Assembly (NCBI RefSeq): GCF_016586165.1
Contig: NZ_BCPR01000008.1
Span: 31,741 to 95,740, forward strand
DNA: 64,000 bases
From: Dyella sp. EPa41
GTDB lineage: Bacteria > Pseudomonadota > Gammaproteobacteria > Xanthomonadales > Rhodanobacteraceae
Reading direction: 5' to 3'
Of the stretch, positions 38,442-46,920 are shown in pieces. How positions within the stretch are numbered: position 1 is the stretch's first letter; each line of letters starts with the position of its first letter. The notes under the pieces were generated by a model. It did not search any database. It was not told where the DNA came from and saw only the letters and a program-made list of their open reading frames with translations. The position numbers and the translations under genes were made by a program.

Positions 38442-38831
38442 ATGAACAAGATCATCGAACAGTTCGAAGCCGAGCAGATCACCCGCCAGCTGCCGGAATT
38501 CGGCCCTGGTGACACCGTGGTGGTCAACGTGAAGGTGAAGGAAGGTAACCGCGAGCGCGTCCAGGCGTTCGAGGGCGTCGTCATCGCCAAGCGCAGCCGC
38601 GGCCTGCATTCGGCCTTCACCGTGCGCAAGATCTCGCACGGCACCGGCGTGGAGCGCGTGTTCCAGGCCCACAGCCCGGCCATCGATTCGGTCGAAGTGA
38701 AGCGCAAGGGCAAGGTGCGCGGCGCCAAGCTGTACTACCTGCGCAACCTGGAAGGCAAGGCTGCCCGCATCAAGGAAGACGTCGCCGCCGTCTCCGCCGC
38801 CAAGGCTGCGAAGAAGGCTGCTGCCGAGTAA
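38442..38831 (+). CDS. rplS: Ribosomal protein L19
   Basis: This 129-residue protein lies at the 30S-50S interface. It has [20 protein letters not shown] and [20 protein letters not shown] with a C-terminal [18 protein letters not shown]. The C-terminal tail is Ala/Lys-rich, slightly longer than in E. coli (115 residues). It closes the operon before a strong terminator. Confidence 0.98.
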   Translation: MNKIIEQFEAEQITRQLPEFGPGDTVVVNVKVKEGNRERVQAFEGVVIAKRSRGLHSAFTVRKISHGTGVERVFQAHSPAIDSVEVKRKGKVRGAKLYYLRNLEGKAARIKEDVAAVSAAKAAKKAAAE

Positions 38832-38858
38832 CCCGGTCGCCTCTTATCGGTTTGCTGG

Positions 38859-38892
38859 AAACCCCGCGGAGCGATCCGCGGGGTTTTCTTTT
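38859..38892 (+). terminator. Intrinsic terminator of the rpsP-rplS operon
   Basis: The stem aaaccccgcgga/tccgcggggttt with loop gcga is followed by tctttt. It lies 28 bases after the rplS stop. Confidence 0.9.
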
Positions 38893-39115
38893 GGGCGTGC
38901 GCTCGGGGTTTTCTCACTCTCCCCTTCGAAGGGAGGGGTGGGATGAGGGGCGAATGCTTGCCTCATGGCTCCCTCTCTGCCGTCATGCCGGCGCAGGCCG
39001 GGGCTCTTCACGACAGTAGAAGACTGGTCATCCAGCAGCGTGAGTGGCCGGTTGCCGCCTCATGCGCTCCAGCGACCAGGCCGCCTACGCGGCGGGTGTT
39101 CCGGCCTCATGCCGG
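38893..39115. other. Non-coding start of the third repeat block
   Basis: No gene is evident. It holds one ctctccccttcgaaggg-type arm (about 38915-38950), a gtcatgccggcgcaggccgg hairpin near 38983-39002, and cgcctacgcggcgggtgttc, which corresponds to the end of the 144-base units found in the other repeat blocks. Confidence 0.6.
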
Positions 39116-39187
39116 CGACGCGTAGCTAGTCCCGTGGGGCGACGCGTAGCTAGTCCCGTGGGGCGACGCGTAGCTAGTCCCCGTGGA
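39116..39187. repeat. Three tandem 24-base repeats
   Basis: Units at 39116-39139, 39140-39163 and 39164-39187 read cgacgcgtagctagtcccgt plus ggg(g). The first two are identical and the third has one extra c near its end. They occupy the position directly before the hairpin of element copy C. Copies A and B have no such repeat. Confidence 0.9.
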
Positions 39188-39345
39188 AAGGCCCGGTCAC
39201 GTTCTCTTGCTTGCCCAAGAGAACGTAACCACCGAGATGGTGGCAATGCCAAGGAGAAAGGGCGCTGTCTGGCTATGCCTAGCGAGTCCGTGAGGGCTGG
39301 CCGGGCTTTTCGACAGGGCTCCTGTCCGGACGAAAGATGACGTCC
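39188..39345. repeat. Diverged hairpin element, copy C
   Basis: The hairpin acgttctcttg/caagagaacgt (39199-39226, 6-base loop cttgcc) is followed by aacc and accgagatgg. That is the same layout as copies A and B but with a different stem sequence, the changes on one side being matched on the other. Sequence downstream of about 39240 has little obvious similarity to the other copies. Confidence 0.7.
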
Positions 39346-39737
39346 TGTCGGGGACCCTGGGGCCTGATCGCCCCCTTCACCGCCACACAGGGGATGGTTG
39401 AAGGCTCGTGCCGCTACGCGGCACTTCGCTCGGAGGAGCTCAAAGCCGTCGTCCGTTGTAGGAGCGCACCCAGTGCGCGACCGCAGGCTGACATGGTCGC
39501 CTCCGCCTGCGGTGGTCGCGACGGCGCAGGGTCAACCTGCGTCGCAACGCGGCGGTCGCGTACTGGGTGCGCTCCTGCAGGCAGTAGGTAACGTCGTCGT
39601 GCTCACCCCAGCCATTTCCTCGCTCCTCAAAACCGCGTCCCTCGATGGGAGCAGGAGCGAGACGAGGCCATCCGGCCTGGGGCCAGGCATCCAGCCGCAA
39701 AAAAACCTTCCAACGCCAGCGTCAGGGCAGGGCCCCA
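39346..39737. repeat. Gap with an inverted GTAGGAGCGCACCC pair
   Basis: The arms lie at 39458-39480 and 39556-39578 (right arm ends gctcctgc, one base changed). Around 39600-39665 are fragments resembling the tail of elements A and B (ctcgctcctcaaaaccgcg). No gene is apparent before the end of fimX at 39738. Confidence 0.75.
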
Positions 39738-41780
39738 TCACGCCAACCGCTGCGGCTCCTGCAGGAAGTTGCCCTGCACGAAGTCCACCCCGCAGGCAAA
39801 CAACAGCGACGTGCTCGCGGCATCCTCCACCCACTCGGCGATGGTCTGCTTCTTCAGCTCGCGCGCCTGGCGGCAGATCTCCGCCACCTTCTTCTGGCTT
39901 TCCGCCTGTTGCGGCAGGTCGGCCATGTAGCTGCGGTCGATCTTCAGGTAGTCGGCGTCGATATGGTTGAGCAGCTGGAACGAGTTGAGGCCCGAACCGA
40001 ATTGTTCCAGCGCGAACTGCCCGCCCAGCTCCTTCCAGGCCTTGATGAACTCCTGTGCGGGGCGCAGCGCCGTGACCACCTTGCTCTCGGTGGTCTCCAG
40101 CACCAGCTTGCCGTTCTTCAGGCCCGCCTGTTTGAGGCGTTCGCCCAGCCACGGCAACAGCTTGGTGTCTTCCAGCGAGCGGGAGGTGAGCTTGACGAAG
40201 AAGGTGCTGGGCGAACCGCTGCGGTCGCGGGCGCGCAGGTGTTCGATGGCCTGGTTCAGCACCCAGCGGTCGATTGCCGGGGTGAGGTTGTGCTTCTCGG
40301 CGATGGGCATGAAGAAGCCCGGCAGCACCTCGCCCTGCGGGCCGTTGAGGCGCAGCAGGATTTCCGAGAACTCGCCTTCGGCGTCCTGCAGGCTGATGGT
40401 CTGCTGGTGGTACAGCACGAAGTCGTCCTGCGTGAGCGCCTGCTTGAGCACGCCCAGCCAGTAACGCTCGCGCTCTTCCTCGGCCTTCTCGCGAGCGGCC
40501 GGGTCGTGCAGCTCGCTGCGGTTGCCGCCCTGGCTCTGCGCATTGCGCAACGACTGGCTGGCCTGGTTGAGCAGCAGCTCGGTGTTCGCGTTGCGCTCGC
40601 CCAGCAGGCTGCCGCCGATGCTGGCGGTGACCGTGATCGAATGGCTGCCCAGGTCGAAGATGCCACCGGCGATGGCCTGCTGCAGGCCGGTGATCCACTG
40701 CTTGATCGCCTCGTCGTTGCGCGTATGCAGCAGCACGCCGACCGTGTGCTCCGCCAGCAGGCCGGCGGTGTCGTGGGCGCCAAGCTGGCCTTCCACCCGG
40801 TTGGCGAAGGCGGCGAGCAATTCGTCGGCCTTGGCCAGGCCGACGCCGCCCACGATCGCCTGCCAGTTGTCCGGCTCGATCAGCAGCAGCGACTGGCCCT
40901 TGGTGCCTTCGGTCGCCGCGGCCACCGCCTGGTCGATGCACTCGAGCATGCGGGAACGGTTGAACAGGCCGGTGACGGGATCGCGCTGCAACTGCTCGAT
41001 CACGCTGGCGTCGACCTGCTGGCGACGGAACACCACCTGCAGGCAGGGCTCGCCCTCGAACGTGGCATGGGCGAACTCGACGCTTGCCTTGAAGCTGGTG
41101 GCATCGGCGCGACGGGCCTGGAGCTCGATCGGACCGCTGGGCTTCTCGCCGCGGGAGAGCCCCTTGAGCGTGTTCTTGAACTCGTCGGCGTCGGTGGGCC
41201 CGACCATGTCCAGCACGGGCAGGCCGAGCAGGTCGTCGAATTCGGTATAGCCGAAGGTATCCAGGTAGGCCTGGTTGGCGCGCACGTGCATGCCTTCGTG
41301 CACATAGGCGATGGCGTCGGTCGAAGAGTCGAGCAGGGCGTCGCAGCGGCGCTCCGATTCGCGCAGCGCCATTTCCAGGCGGCGCAGCTGGCGCCGCGTG
41401 TTGAGGGCATCGAACTCGCGCTGGATCACCGCCATCAGCTGGCGCGGTTGCGAGCGCAGGGCCACGCTGCGCGCGCCGTTGACGAAAAGCTCGGTGACCC
41501 CCGTGTTGTCCACCTGCCCGACCAGGGCGACCAGCGAAAGATCGCGGCCGTGGGCGTCGAGCATGCGGGACACTTCGCGCAGCTCCAGCGTGCCCACGGC
41601 GGGGTCGAACAGCACGATGTCAGGGCCCAGTTCGTCCAGCGCGGCGGTGATCTGTTCCGCGGTGGTCGCCCGCGCGGGACGGACGGCAATGCCGTTGTTG
41701 CGCAGCAGGCTGATGATCTGTTCCGCGTCTTCGACTGACTTTTCGATGAAAAGGATCTTGATGACCTGGTCAGTTTTCAT
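39738..41780 (-). CDS. fimX: FimX-like REC-PAS-GGDEF-EAL c-di-GMP receptor
   Basis: This 680-residue protein has four domains: receiver-like (about 6-125), PAS (about 140-265), degenerate GGDEF (about 265-425; DPVTGLFNRSRMLE is present but the GGDEF loop reads AEHTV) and degenerate EAL (about 440-670). The EAL start is EILLRL, the DDFGxG segment reads EQFGSG and the usual KID is kept in YLKIDRSYM. This pattern fits FimX, which binds but neither makes nor efficiently degrades c-di-GMP and directs type IV pilus assembly. No pil genes adjoin it. The ATG at 41780 is preferred over 41786. Confidence 0.8.
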   Translation of the reverse strand: MKTDQVIKILFIEKSVEDAEQIISLLRNNGIAVRPARATTAEQITAALDELGPDIVLFDPAVGTLELREVSRMLDAHGRDLSLVALVGQVDNTGVTELFVNGARSVALRSQPRQLMAVIQREFDALNTRRQLRRLEMALRESERRCDALLDSSTDAIAYVHEGMHVRANQAYLDTFGYTEFDDLLGLPVLDMVGPTDADEFKNTLKGLSRGEKPSGPIELQARRADATSFKASVEFAHATFEGEPCLQVVFRRQQVDASVIEQLQRDPVTGLFNRSRMLECIDQAVAAATEGTKGQSLLLIEPDNWQAIVGGVGLAKADELLAAFANRVEGQLGAHDTAGLLAEHTVGVLLHTRNDEAIKQWITGLQQAIAGGIFDLGSHSITVTASIGGSLLGERNANTELLLNQASQSLRNAQSQGGNRSELHDPAAREKAEEERERYWLGVLKQALTQDDFVLYHQQTISLQDAEGEFSEILLRLNGPQGEVLPGFFMPIAEKHNLTPAIDRWVLNQAIEHLRARDRSGSPSTFFVKLTSRSLEDTKLLPWLGERLKQAGLKNGKLVLETTESKVVTALRPAQEFIKAWKELGGQFALEQFGSGLNSFQLLNHIDADYLKIDRSYMADLPQQAESQKKVAEICRQARELKKQTIAEWVEDAASTSLLFACGVDFVQGNFLQEPQRLA

Positions 41781-41943
41781 GGGCACGTCGAGCTATCCAT
41801 TGTTCGCCGCTGCTGTGGAACCTGCCGGGACAGCAGGGCGCGGGCCATTCGTGGTTTTAGCGGATTCCGCCGGTTACGGCTAGCGTAAAATATTCCTGCA
41901 GTGACCCTGCCCACACTGCGCGCCGGCGCAGATGCCGGCTGCA

Positions 41944-42954
41944 TCACAGCGGCCGCTTGGATGCCTCGCCGCCCACCTCGCGCACCAGCCTGGGCACGAG
42001 GTAGCCGGGAAGCCGGTGGCGTACGGCTTCCACCAGGGCCAGGGCGCGCGCGTCGTCCACTTCGAAATGGGCCGAGCCTTGCACCCGATCGAGCTGGTGC
42101 AGGTAGTAGGGCAGCACGCCGGCGGCGAACAGGCGCTCGGACAGCGCCACCAAGGTGTCCGCCTCGTCGTTGATGCCCCGGAGCAGGACCGATTGGTTGA
42201 GCAGCGTCACGCCGGCCTCGCGCAGGCGAGCACAGGCGGCGTCCACGGAGGCATCGAATTCATTGGCGTGGTTGGCGTGCAGCACCACCACTTTCTGCAG
42301 CGGCAGGCTGGCCAGCCAATCGACGAGGCCGTCATCGACGCGTTCGGGCAGCACCACCGGGAGGCGGGTGTGGATGCGCAGGCGGGTGACGTGCGGGATG
42401 GCTTCCAGGCCGCGGCTCAGCTCTTCCAGCTTGGCCGTGGCCAATGACAGCGGGTCGCCGCCGGAGAGGATCAGCTCGCCGATCGATGCATCCTGTCGCA
42501 CATGGTCCAGCGCCTTGCGCCACTGGCCGGCGGCGGCCATCTCGTCGCCGTAGGGGAAATGGCGTCGGAAGCAGTACCGGCAGTTGATGGCGCAGCTGCC
42601 GCTGGCGATCAGCAGGGCGCGGCCCTCGTACTTGTGCAGCACGCCCTGGGCCGAGCGCGCAGCCATGTCGCCCACCGCATCGATGCTGTAGCCAGGGACC
42701 CGCTGCGTTTCCGCCAGCTGCGGCAGGACCTGCAGCAGGAGGGGATCGCGGGCATCGCCGTGCCGCATGCGGGCCACGAAGCCATGCGGAACGCGCACGT
42801 TGAAGCCGGCGTCACCGGCAGGCAGCGCATCGCCCAGGTGTTCCAGGCCTACCCATGCCAGCAATTGGCGGGCGTCCGTGACGGCCTCGCGCCACAGCGT
42901 GCGCCAGTCGGTTCCAGGCGGAGATAGGCGGGCGGCTTGGCTTGCGGTTATCAT
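41944..42954 (-). CDS. epmB: EF-P beta-lysylation protein EpmB (lysine 2,3-aminomutase)
   Basis: This 336-residue radical SAM enzyme converts (S)-alpha-lysine to (R)-beta-lysine for EF-P. The cluster motif CAINCRYCFRRHFPY is the LAM-type CxxxCxxC, and GGDPLS and ILLRGIN follow. It lacks the long C-terminal extension of catabolic lysine aminomutases. It is divergent from efp, whose modified lysine is present, which strongly supports the EpmB assignment. The EpmA ligase is not in the window. Confidence 0.93.
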   Translation of the reverse strand: MITASQAARLSPPGTDWRTLWREAVTDARQLLAWVGLEHLGDALPAGDAGFNVRVPHGFVARMRHGDARDPLLLQVLPQLAETQRVPGYSIDAVGDMAARSAQGVLHKYEGRALLIASGSCAINCRYCFRRHFPYGDEMAAAGQWRKALDHVRQDASIGELILSGGDPLSLATAKLEELSRGLEAIPHVTRLRIHTRLPVVLPERVDDGLVDWLASLPLQKVVVLHANHANEFDASVDAACARLREAGVTLLNQSVLLRGINDEADTLVALSERLFAAGVLPYYLHQLDRVQGSAHFEVDDARALALVEAVRHRLPGYLVPRLVREVGGEASKRPL

Positions 42955-43037
42955 AGTGGGTCTTGAATCGGGCCCACGGCCCGGGAAACCCCCTATTCTA
43001 GCCGCCCGTGGGCGGCGCTACATCTGGAGCAGAGCGC

Positions 43038-43607
43038 ATGGCCACCGTCGGTCTCAACGACGTCAAGAAGGGTATGAAGATCCTTCACAATAATGACCCG
43101 TGGGTCATTACCGACGCCGACTTCATCAAGCCCGGCAAGGGCCAGGCGTTCACCCGCATCTTCATCCGCAACCTGAAGAACGGCCGCACCACCGAGCAGA
43201 CCATGAAGTCCAGCGACAGCTTCGAAGTCGCCGACGTCGTGGATACCGACATGCAGTACCTGTATTCGGACGGCGAGTTCTGGCACTTCATGCACCAGGA
43301 AAGCTTCGAGCAGCACCAGGCCGGCAAGGTCGGCATGGGCGATGCCGCCAAGTGGCTGAAGGGCGAGGAAGAGTGCGTGGTGACGCTATTCAACGGCGAA
43401 ATCATCGCCGTGCAGCCGCCGAACTTCGTCGAACTGAAGATCACCGAGACCGACCCGGGCCTGCGCGGCGACACCTCCGGCGGCGGCGGCAAGCCGGCCA
43501 CGCTGGAAACCGGTGCCGTGGTGCGCGTGCCGCTGTTCGTCAGCACCGAGGAAGTGATCAAGGTCGACACCCGCACGGGCGAGTACGTCAGCCGCGTCGG
43601 CAAGTGA
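43038..43607 (+). CDS. efp: Elongation factor P
   Basis: This 189-residue factor rescues ribosomes stalled on polyproline. The tip loop [10 protein letters not shown] carries Lys34, the residue beta-lysylated by EpmA/EpmB. The start [14 protein letters not shown] at 43038 follows GGAGCAGAGC. The other family landmark is [21 protein letters not shown]. The divergent epmB gene 83 bases away supports lysyl rather than rhamnosyl modification. Confidence 0.97.
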   Translation: MATVGLNDVKKGMKILHNNDPWVITDADFIKPGKGQAFTRIFIRNLKNGRTTEQTMKSSDSFEVADVVDTDMQYLYSDGEFWHFMHQESFEQHQAGKVGMGDAAKWLKGEEECVVTLFNGEIIAVQPPNFVELKITETDPGLRGDTSGGGGKPATLETGAVVRVPLFVSTEEVIKVDTRTGEYVSRVGK

Positions 43608-43749
43608 CGAACCGGCGAAGGCAGGACGAGCGCGCAGCGCGAAGAACGTCCCTGGGACGGCCCCGAAGGGGCAGGCGCAGCGAGTCATCCAGTGAAATAC
43701 GCCGTGCGAAGCACACGAATCCGCTTTCGCGCCCTCATACGGCAGAGCG

Positions 43750-43777
43750 CTGGATTCCGGCCGACGCCGGAATGACG
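43750..43777. repeat. GTCATTCCGG-type hairpin
   Basis: A single arm of the family seen at 361-483: attccggc-cgac-gccggaat within ctggattccggccgacgccg and gaatgacg. The 262-base gap between efp and mtaD has an additional gtcatccagtg fragment near 43683, probably its degenerate partner, and no gene. Confidence 0.7.
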
Positions 43778-43869
43778 TGATTGAGACGTAGAGGTTGAGC
43801 ATCATGGGGCGGCCACCGCGAGGTGATCCGCCCCATGTCGTATCCATCATCGAAAAAGCGAGCCTGAGG

Positions 43870-45210
43870 ATGAGCCAGACCGATCCGCAAACCATCGACC
43901 TGTTGATCGAAGCCCGCTGGGTCGTGCCGGTGGAACCGCATGGCGTCGTGCTCGAGCATCACGCCGTGGCCGTCGACCAGGGCGCGATCGTGGCGTTGCT
44001 GCCCATCAGCGAGGCCCGCGCCAGGTACGCCCCGCGCGAACGCGCCGAGTTGGGCGAGCACGTGCTGATTCCAGGCCTGGTCAACACCCACACGCACAAC
44101 CCGATGACCTTGCTGCGCGGCCTGGCCGATGACCTGCCATTGATGGTGTGGCTGCAGAAGCACATCTGGCCGGTCGAGGGCCAGGTGATCGGCCATGAGT
44201 TCGTGCGCGATGGCGTCGAGCTGGCGGTGGCGGAGATGATCCGCGGCGGCACCACCTGCGCCAACGAGAACTACTTCTTCCCGGACGTCATCGGCGCGAC
44301 CTACAAGCGCATGGGCTTCCGCGCGGTGGTCGGCCTGCCGGTGATCGAATTCCCCACGGCGTGGGCGAAGACGCAGGACGAATATTTCGACCGCGCCATC
44401 GAAGTGCATGACAGCTTCCTCGGTGATGCGCTGATCGGCACCTCGTTCGCCCCGCACGCCCCTTATACCGTGTCGGACGAGAGCTTCGAGCGCATCCGCG
44501 TGCTCTCCGACCAGCTCGACATCCAGGTGCACCTGCATACGCACGAAACCGCGCACGAGGTGGATGAGGAGAAGGCCAAGAGCGGCCTGCGCCCGTTCCA
44601 GCGCCTGCAGAAGCTCGGCATCGTCAACGATCGCCTGATTGCCGTGCACATGACCCAGCTGACCGACGCGGAAATCGCCGCGTGTGCGGAGGCGGGCGTA
44701 TCGGTCGTGCATTGCCCCGAATCCAACCTCAAGCTCGCCTCGGGCTTCTGCCCGGCCGAAAAGCTGCGCCAGGCCGGCGTGAACGTCGCCATCGGCACCG
44801 ATGGCTGCGCGTCCAACAACGACCTGGACATGTTCGGCGAGATGCGCACCGCGGCGCTGCTGGCCAAGGCCGTGGCGAACGACGCGGCAGCCTTCGATGC
44901 CGCCTATGCCTTGCGTGCAGCGACGCTCAATGGCGCCCGTGCGATGGGCCTGGAGGACAAGATCGGCTCCATCGAGACAGGCAAGCACGCCGATCTCGCG
45001 GCCATCCGCTTGTCCGATCTCGAAACCCAGCCCCTGTTCCACATCGCATCGCAGCTGGCCTATGCGACGGGCCGCCACCAGGTCACCGACGTGTGGATCC
45101 ATGGCGTGCGCAAGCTCGCGGGACGCGTGCTCACCGATATCGACACCGGCGCCGTGCTGGCGAAGACGCATGCGTGGCGCGAGCGCATCGCGGCGATCGA
45201 TGCGGACTGA
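43870..45210 (+). CDS. mtaD: Methylthioadenosine / S-adenosylhomocysteine deaminase-type amidohydrolase
   Basis: This 446-residue metal-dependent amidohydrolase has PGLVNTHTHNPMTLLRG, HLHTHETAHE, a HMTQL histidine and the metal aspartate in IGTDGCASNNDLDM, the TRZ/ATZ pattern. The sequence and the order mtaD-ubiG-HAD phosphatase correspond to Pseudomonas MtaD, which deaminates 5'-methylthioadenosine to methylthioinosine. S-adenosylhomocysteine or another amino-purine is the alternative substrate. The ATG at 43870 is chosen over longer frames. Confidence 0.85.
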   Translation: MSQTDPQTIDLLIEARWVVPVEPHGVVLEHHAVAVDQGAIVALLPISEARARYAPRERAELGEHVLIPGLVNTHTHNPMTLLRGLADDLPLMVWLQKHIWPVEGQVIGHEFVRDGVELAVAEMIRGGTTCANENYFFPDVIGATYKRMGFRAVVGLPVIEFPTAWAKTQDEYFDRAIEVHDSFLGDALIGTSFAPHAPYTVSDESFERIRVLSDQLDIQVHLHTHETAHEVDEEKAKSGLRPFQRLQKLGIVNDRLIAVHMTQLTDAEIAACAEAGVSVVHCPESNLKLASGFCPAEKLRQAGVNVAIGTDGCASNNDLDMFGEMRTAALLAKAVANDAAAFDAAYALRAATLNGARAMGLEDKIGSIETGKHADLAAIRLSDLETQPLFHIASQLAYATGRHQVTDVWIHGVRKLAGRVLTDIDTGAVLAKTHAWRERIAAIDAD

Positions 45211-45219
45211 GGCAACGAC

Positions 45220-45474
45220 ATGAACCGTTATCTCGTCATGGCGATGCGCCGCCCGGATTTCGATCCGGCGATGGTGCAGCCGCACGTGGACTTCCTGCAG
45301 GGATTGCGCGCGGGTGGCCGCCTGGAACTGTCGGGCGGTTTCAGCGACAAGTCCGGTGGAGCTTATCTCTTGCTCGCGCAGAGCATGGCTGAAGCGCTTT
45401 CGATCGCTCACCAGGATCCGGCCCATACCAGCGGCGGCTGGGAAATCACGGTCTACGAATGGCAGGCGCGTTAA
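45220..45474 (+). CDS. YciI-like protein
   Basis: This 84-residue protein resembles the YCII/DGPF ferredoxin-like fold family: YLVMAMRRPDFDP, HVDFLQGLRAGGRLELSGGF and an acid/His pair that may be catalytic in some members. Function is unknown. It lies 9 bases after mtaD and 31 before ubiG, suggesting the same operon. Confidence 0.8.
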   Translation: MNRYLVMAMRRPDFDPAMVQPHVDFLQGLRAGGRLELSGGFSDKSGGAYLLLAQSMAEALSIAHQDPAHTSGGWEITVYEWQAR

Positions 45475-45505
45475 GCTCTGTCGTCAGTCATTGAGGATGC
45501 AACCG

Positions 45506-46252
45506 ATGCAAGCAGCTGCGAATGTCAGCCCCGAGGAAATCGCGCGTTTTGGCAAGCTTGCCGCGCGCTGGTGGGATCCGGACGGCGAATCTCGTCCGTT
45601 GCATGACCTCAATCCCGTGCGCGCTGCCTATGTGGCGGCACGCGTGAAGCTGCCGGGCGCGCGCGTAGCCGATGTCGGCTGTGGCGGCGGGCTGCTCAGC
45701 GAAGCGCTGGCGAAGTCGGGCGCACAGGTCACCGGCATCGACATGGGCGAGAAGGTGATCGAGATCGCGCGCCTGCATCTGCATGAATCGAAATTGGAAG
45801 CCCCGAACCTGCACGTCGACTATCGCGTGCAATCCTCGGCTGAACTCGCATCGTCCGAGCCGGAGGGTTTCGACGCGGTCTGTTGCATGGAGCTGATCGA
45901 GCATGTGCCCGATCCCGCCGCGCTGGTCAACGACCTGGCGCGCATGGTGAAGCCGGGCGGCGTGGTGGTGATGTCCACGCTCAACCGCACGCCGGCCGCG
46001 TTCGGCGCAGCGATCCTCGGCGCCGAATACCTCATGCGCATGCTGCCGCGCGGCACGCATCACTACGCGCAATTCCTCAAGCCGTCCGAACTGGGGCGCC
46101 TGCTGCGCCACGCAGGGCTCGAAGTGGAAGACGTTTCCGGCCTTGGCTACAACCCGGTCAATCGCAAGGCGTGGATCAGCCGCTTCACGTCGGTGAATTA
46201 CCTGATCAGCGCCCGTTCCACGGGGACGCCCTTCGATCGCAAGCCCGCATGA
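45506..46252 (+). CDS. ubiG: Ubiquinone biosynthesis O-methyltransferase
   Basis: This 248-residue SAM enzyme performs both O-methylations of ubiquinone synthesis. It has EIARFGKLAARWWDPDGESRPLHDLNPVR at the start, a UbiG signature, and the SAM motif VADVGCGGGLLSEALA. A GAGG 9 bases before the ATG at 45506 favours that start over 45497. Its stop overlaps the next gene by ATGA. Confidence 0.96.
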   Translation: MQAAANVSPEEIARFGKLAARWWDPDGESRPLHDLNPVRAAYVAARVKLPGARVADVGCGGGLLSEALAKSGAQVTGIDMGEKVIEIARLHLHESKLEAPNLHVDYRVQSSAELASSEPEGFDAVCCMELIEHVPDPAALVNDLARMVKPGGVVVMSTLNRTPAAFGAAILGAEYLMRMLPRGTHHYAQFLKPSELGRLLRHAGLEVEDVSGLGYNPVNRKAWISRFTSVNYLISARSTGTPFDRKPA

Positions 46253-46920
46253 AGCCTTTCCCCCAAGACATCCAGGGCGTGCTGTTCGATCTCGATGGCA
46301 CGCTGCTCGACAGCGCCATGGACCTGTATATCGCCCTGGTAAAGCAGTGCGACGAAATGCAGGTGCCTGCGCCGCCCTTTGCGATGGTGCGCGAAGTCGT
46401 GTCGCGTGGTTCGCGCGCGATCCTGCGCTGCGCGTTTCCCGGCCTGGACGACGACGCGCTGGCTCCGCTGTTGCCTCGCTATCTCGAGCTCTACCAGGCC
46501 GTGATGGCCGAGCACACGCGTCCGTTCGACGGCGTCGACGAACTGCTTGCCGTGCTCGAAGCCCAGGGCATCGCCTGGGGCATCGTCACCAACAAGCCCG
46601 GCTTCCTCACCGATGACCTGGTGAAGCGGATTGGCTGGGCCGATCGCATGGTCGCCGTGGTGTCGGGCGACACGCTGCCGGTGAAGAAACCCGATCCCGC
46701 GCCGGTGCTGCTTGCCTGCGAACGCGCGGGTCTCGATCCGGCGCGCTGCCTGTTCGTCGGCGACGATCGTCGCGACGTGCTGGCCGGTGGTGCGGCGGGG
46801 GCTTATACCGTTGCCGTGCGCTGGGGGTACCTCGACGGTGGCGATCCGGCAGAGTGGGGCGCCGACCTGGTGATCGATCATCCGGCCGATCTCACCCACC
46901 GGCTCCGGGTGGCGGCATGA
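46249..46920 (+). CDS. mupP: HAD-family phosphatase, probable MurNAc-6-phosphate phosphatase MupP
   Basis: This 223-residue HAD-IA enzyme has VLFDLDGTLLDSA (nucleophile and acid Asp), the motif II TNKP, the Lys motif KKPDPAP and GDDRRD. It looks like phosphoglycolate phosphatase Gph, but the order mtaD-ubiG-HAD is that of Pseudomonas MupP, which dephosphorylates MurNAc-6-phosphate in peptidoglycan recycling. Gph is the alternative. It overlaps ubiG and the following gene by 4 bases each, so the three are translationally coupled. Confidence 0.75.
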   Translation: MKPFPQDIQGVLFDLDGTLLDSAMDLYIALVKQCDEMQVPAPPFAMVREVVSRGSRAILRCAFPGLDDDALAPLLPRYLELYQAVMAEHTRPFDGVDELLAVLEAQGIAWGIVTNKPGFLTDDLVKRIGWADRMVAVVSGDTLPVKKPDPAPVLLACERAGLDPARCLFVGDDRRDVLAGGAAGAYTVAVRWGYLDGGDPAEWGADLVIDHPADLTHRLRVAA

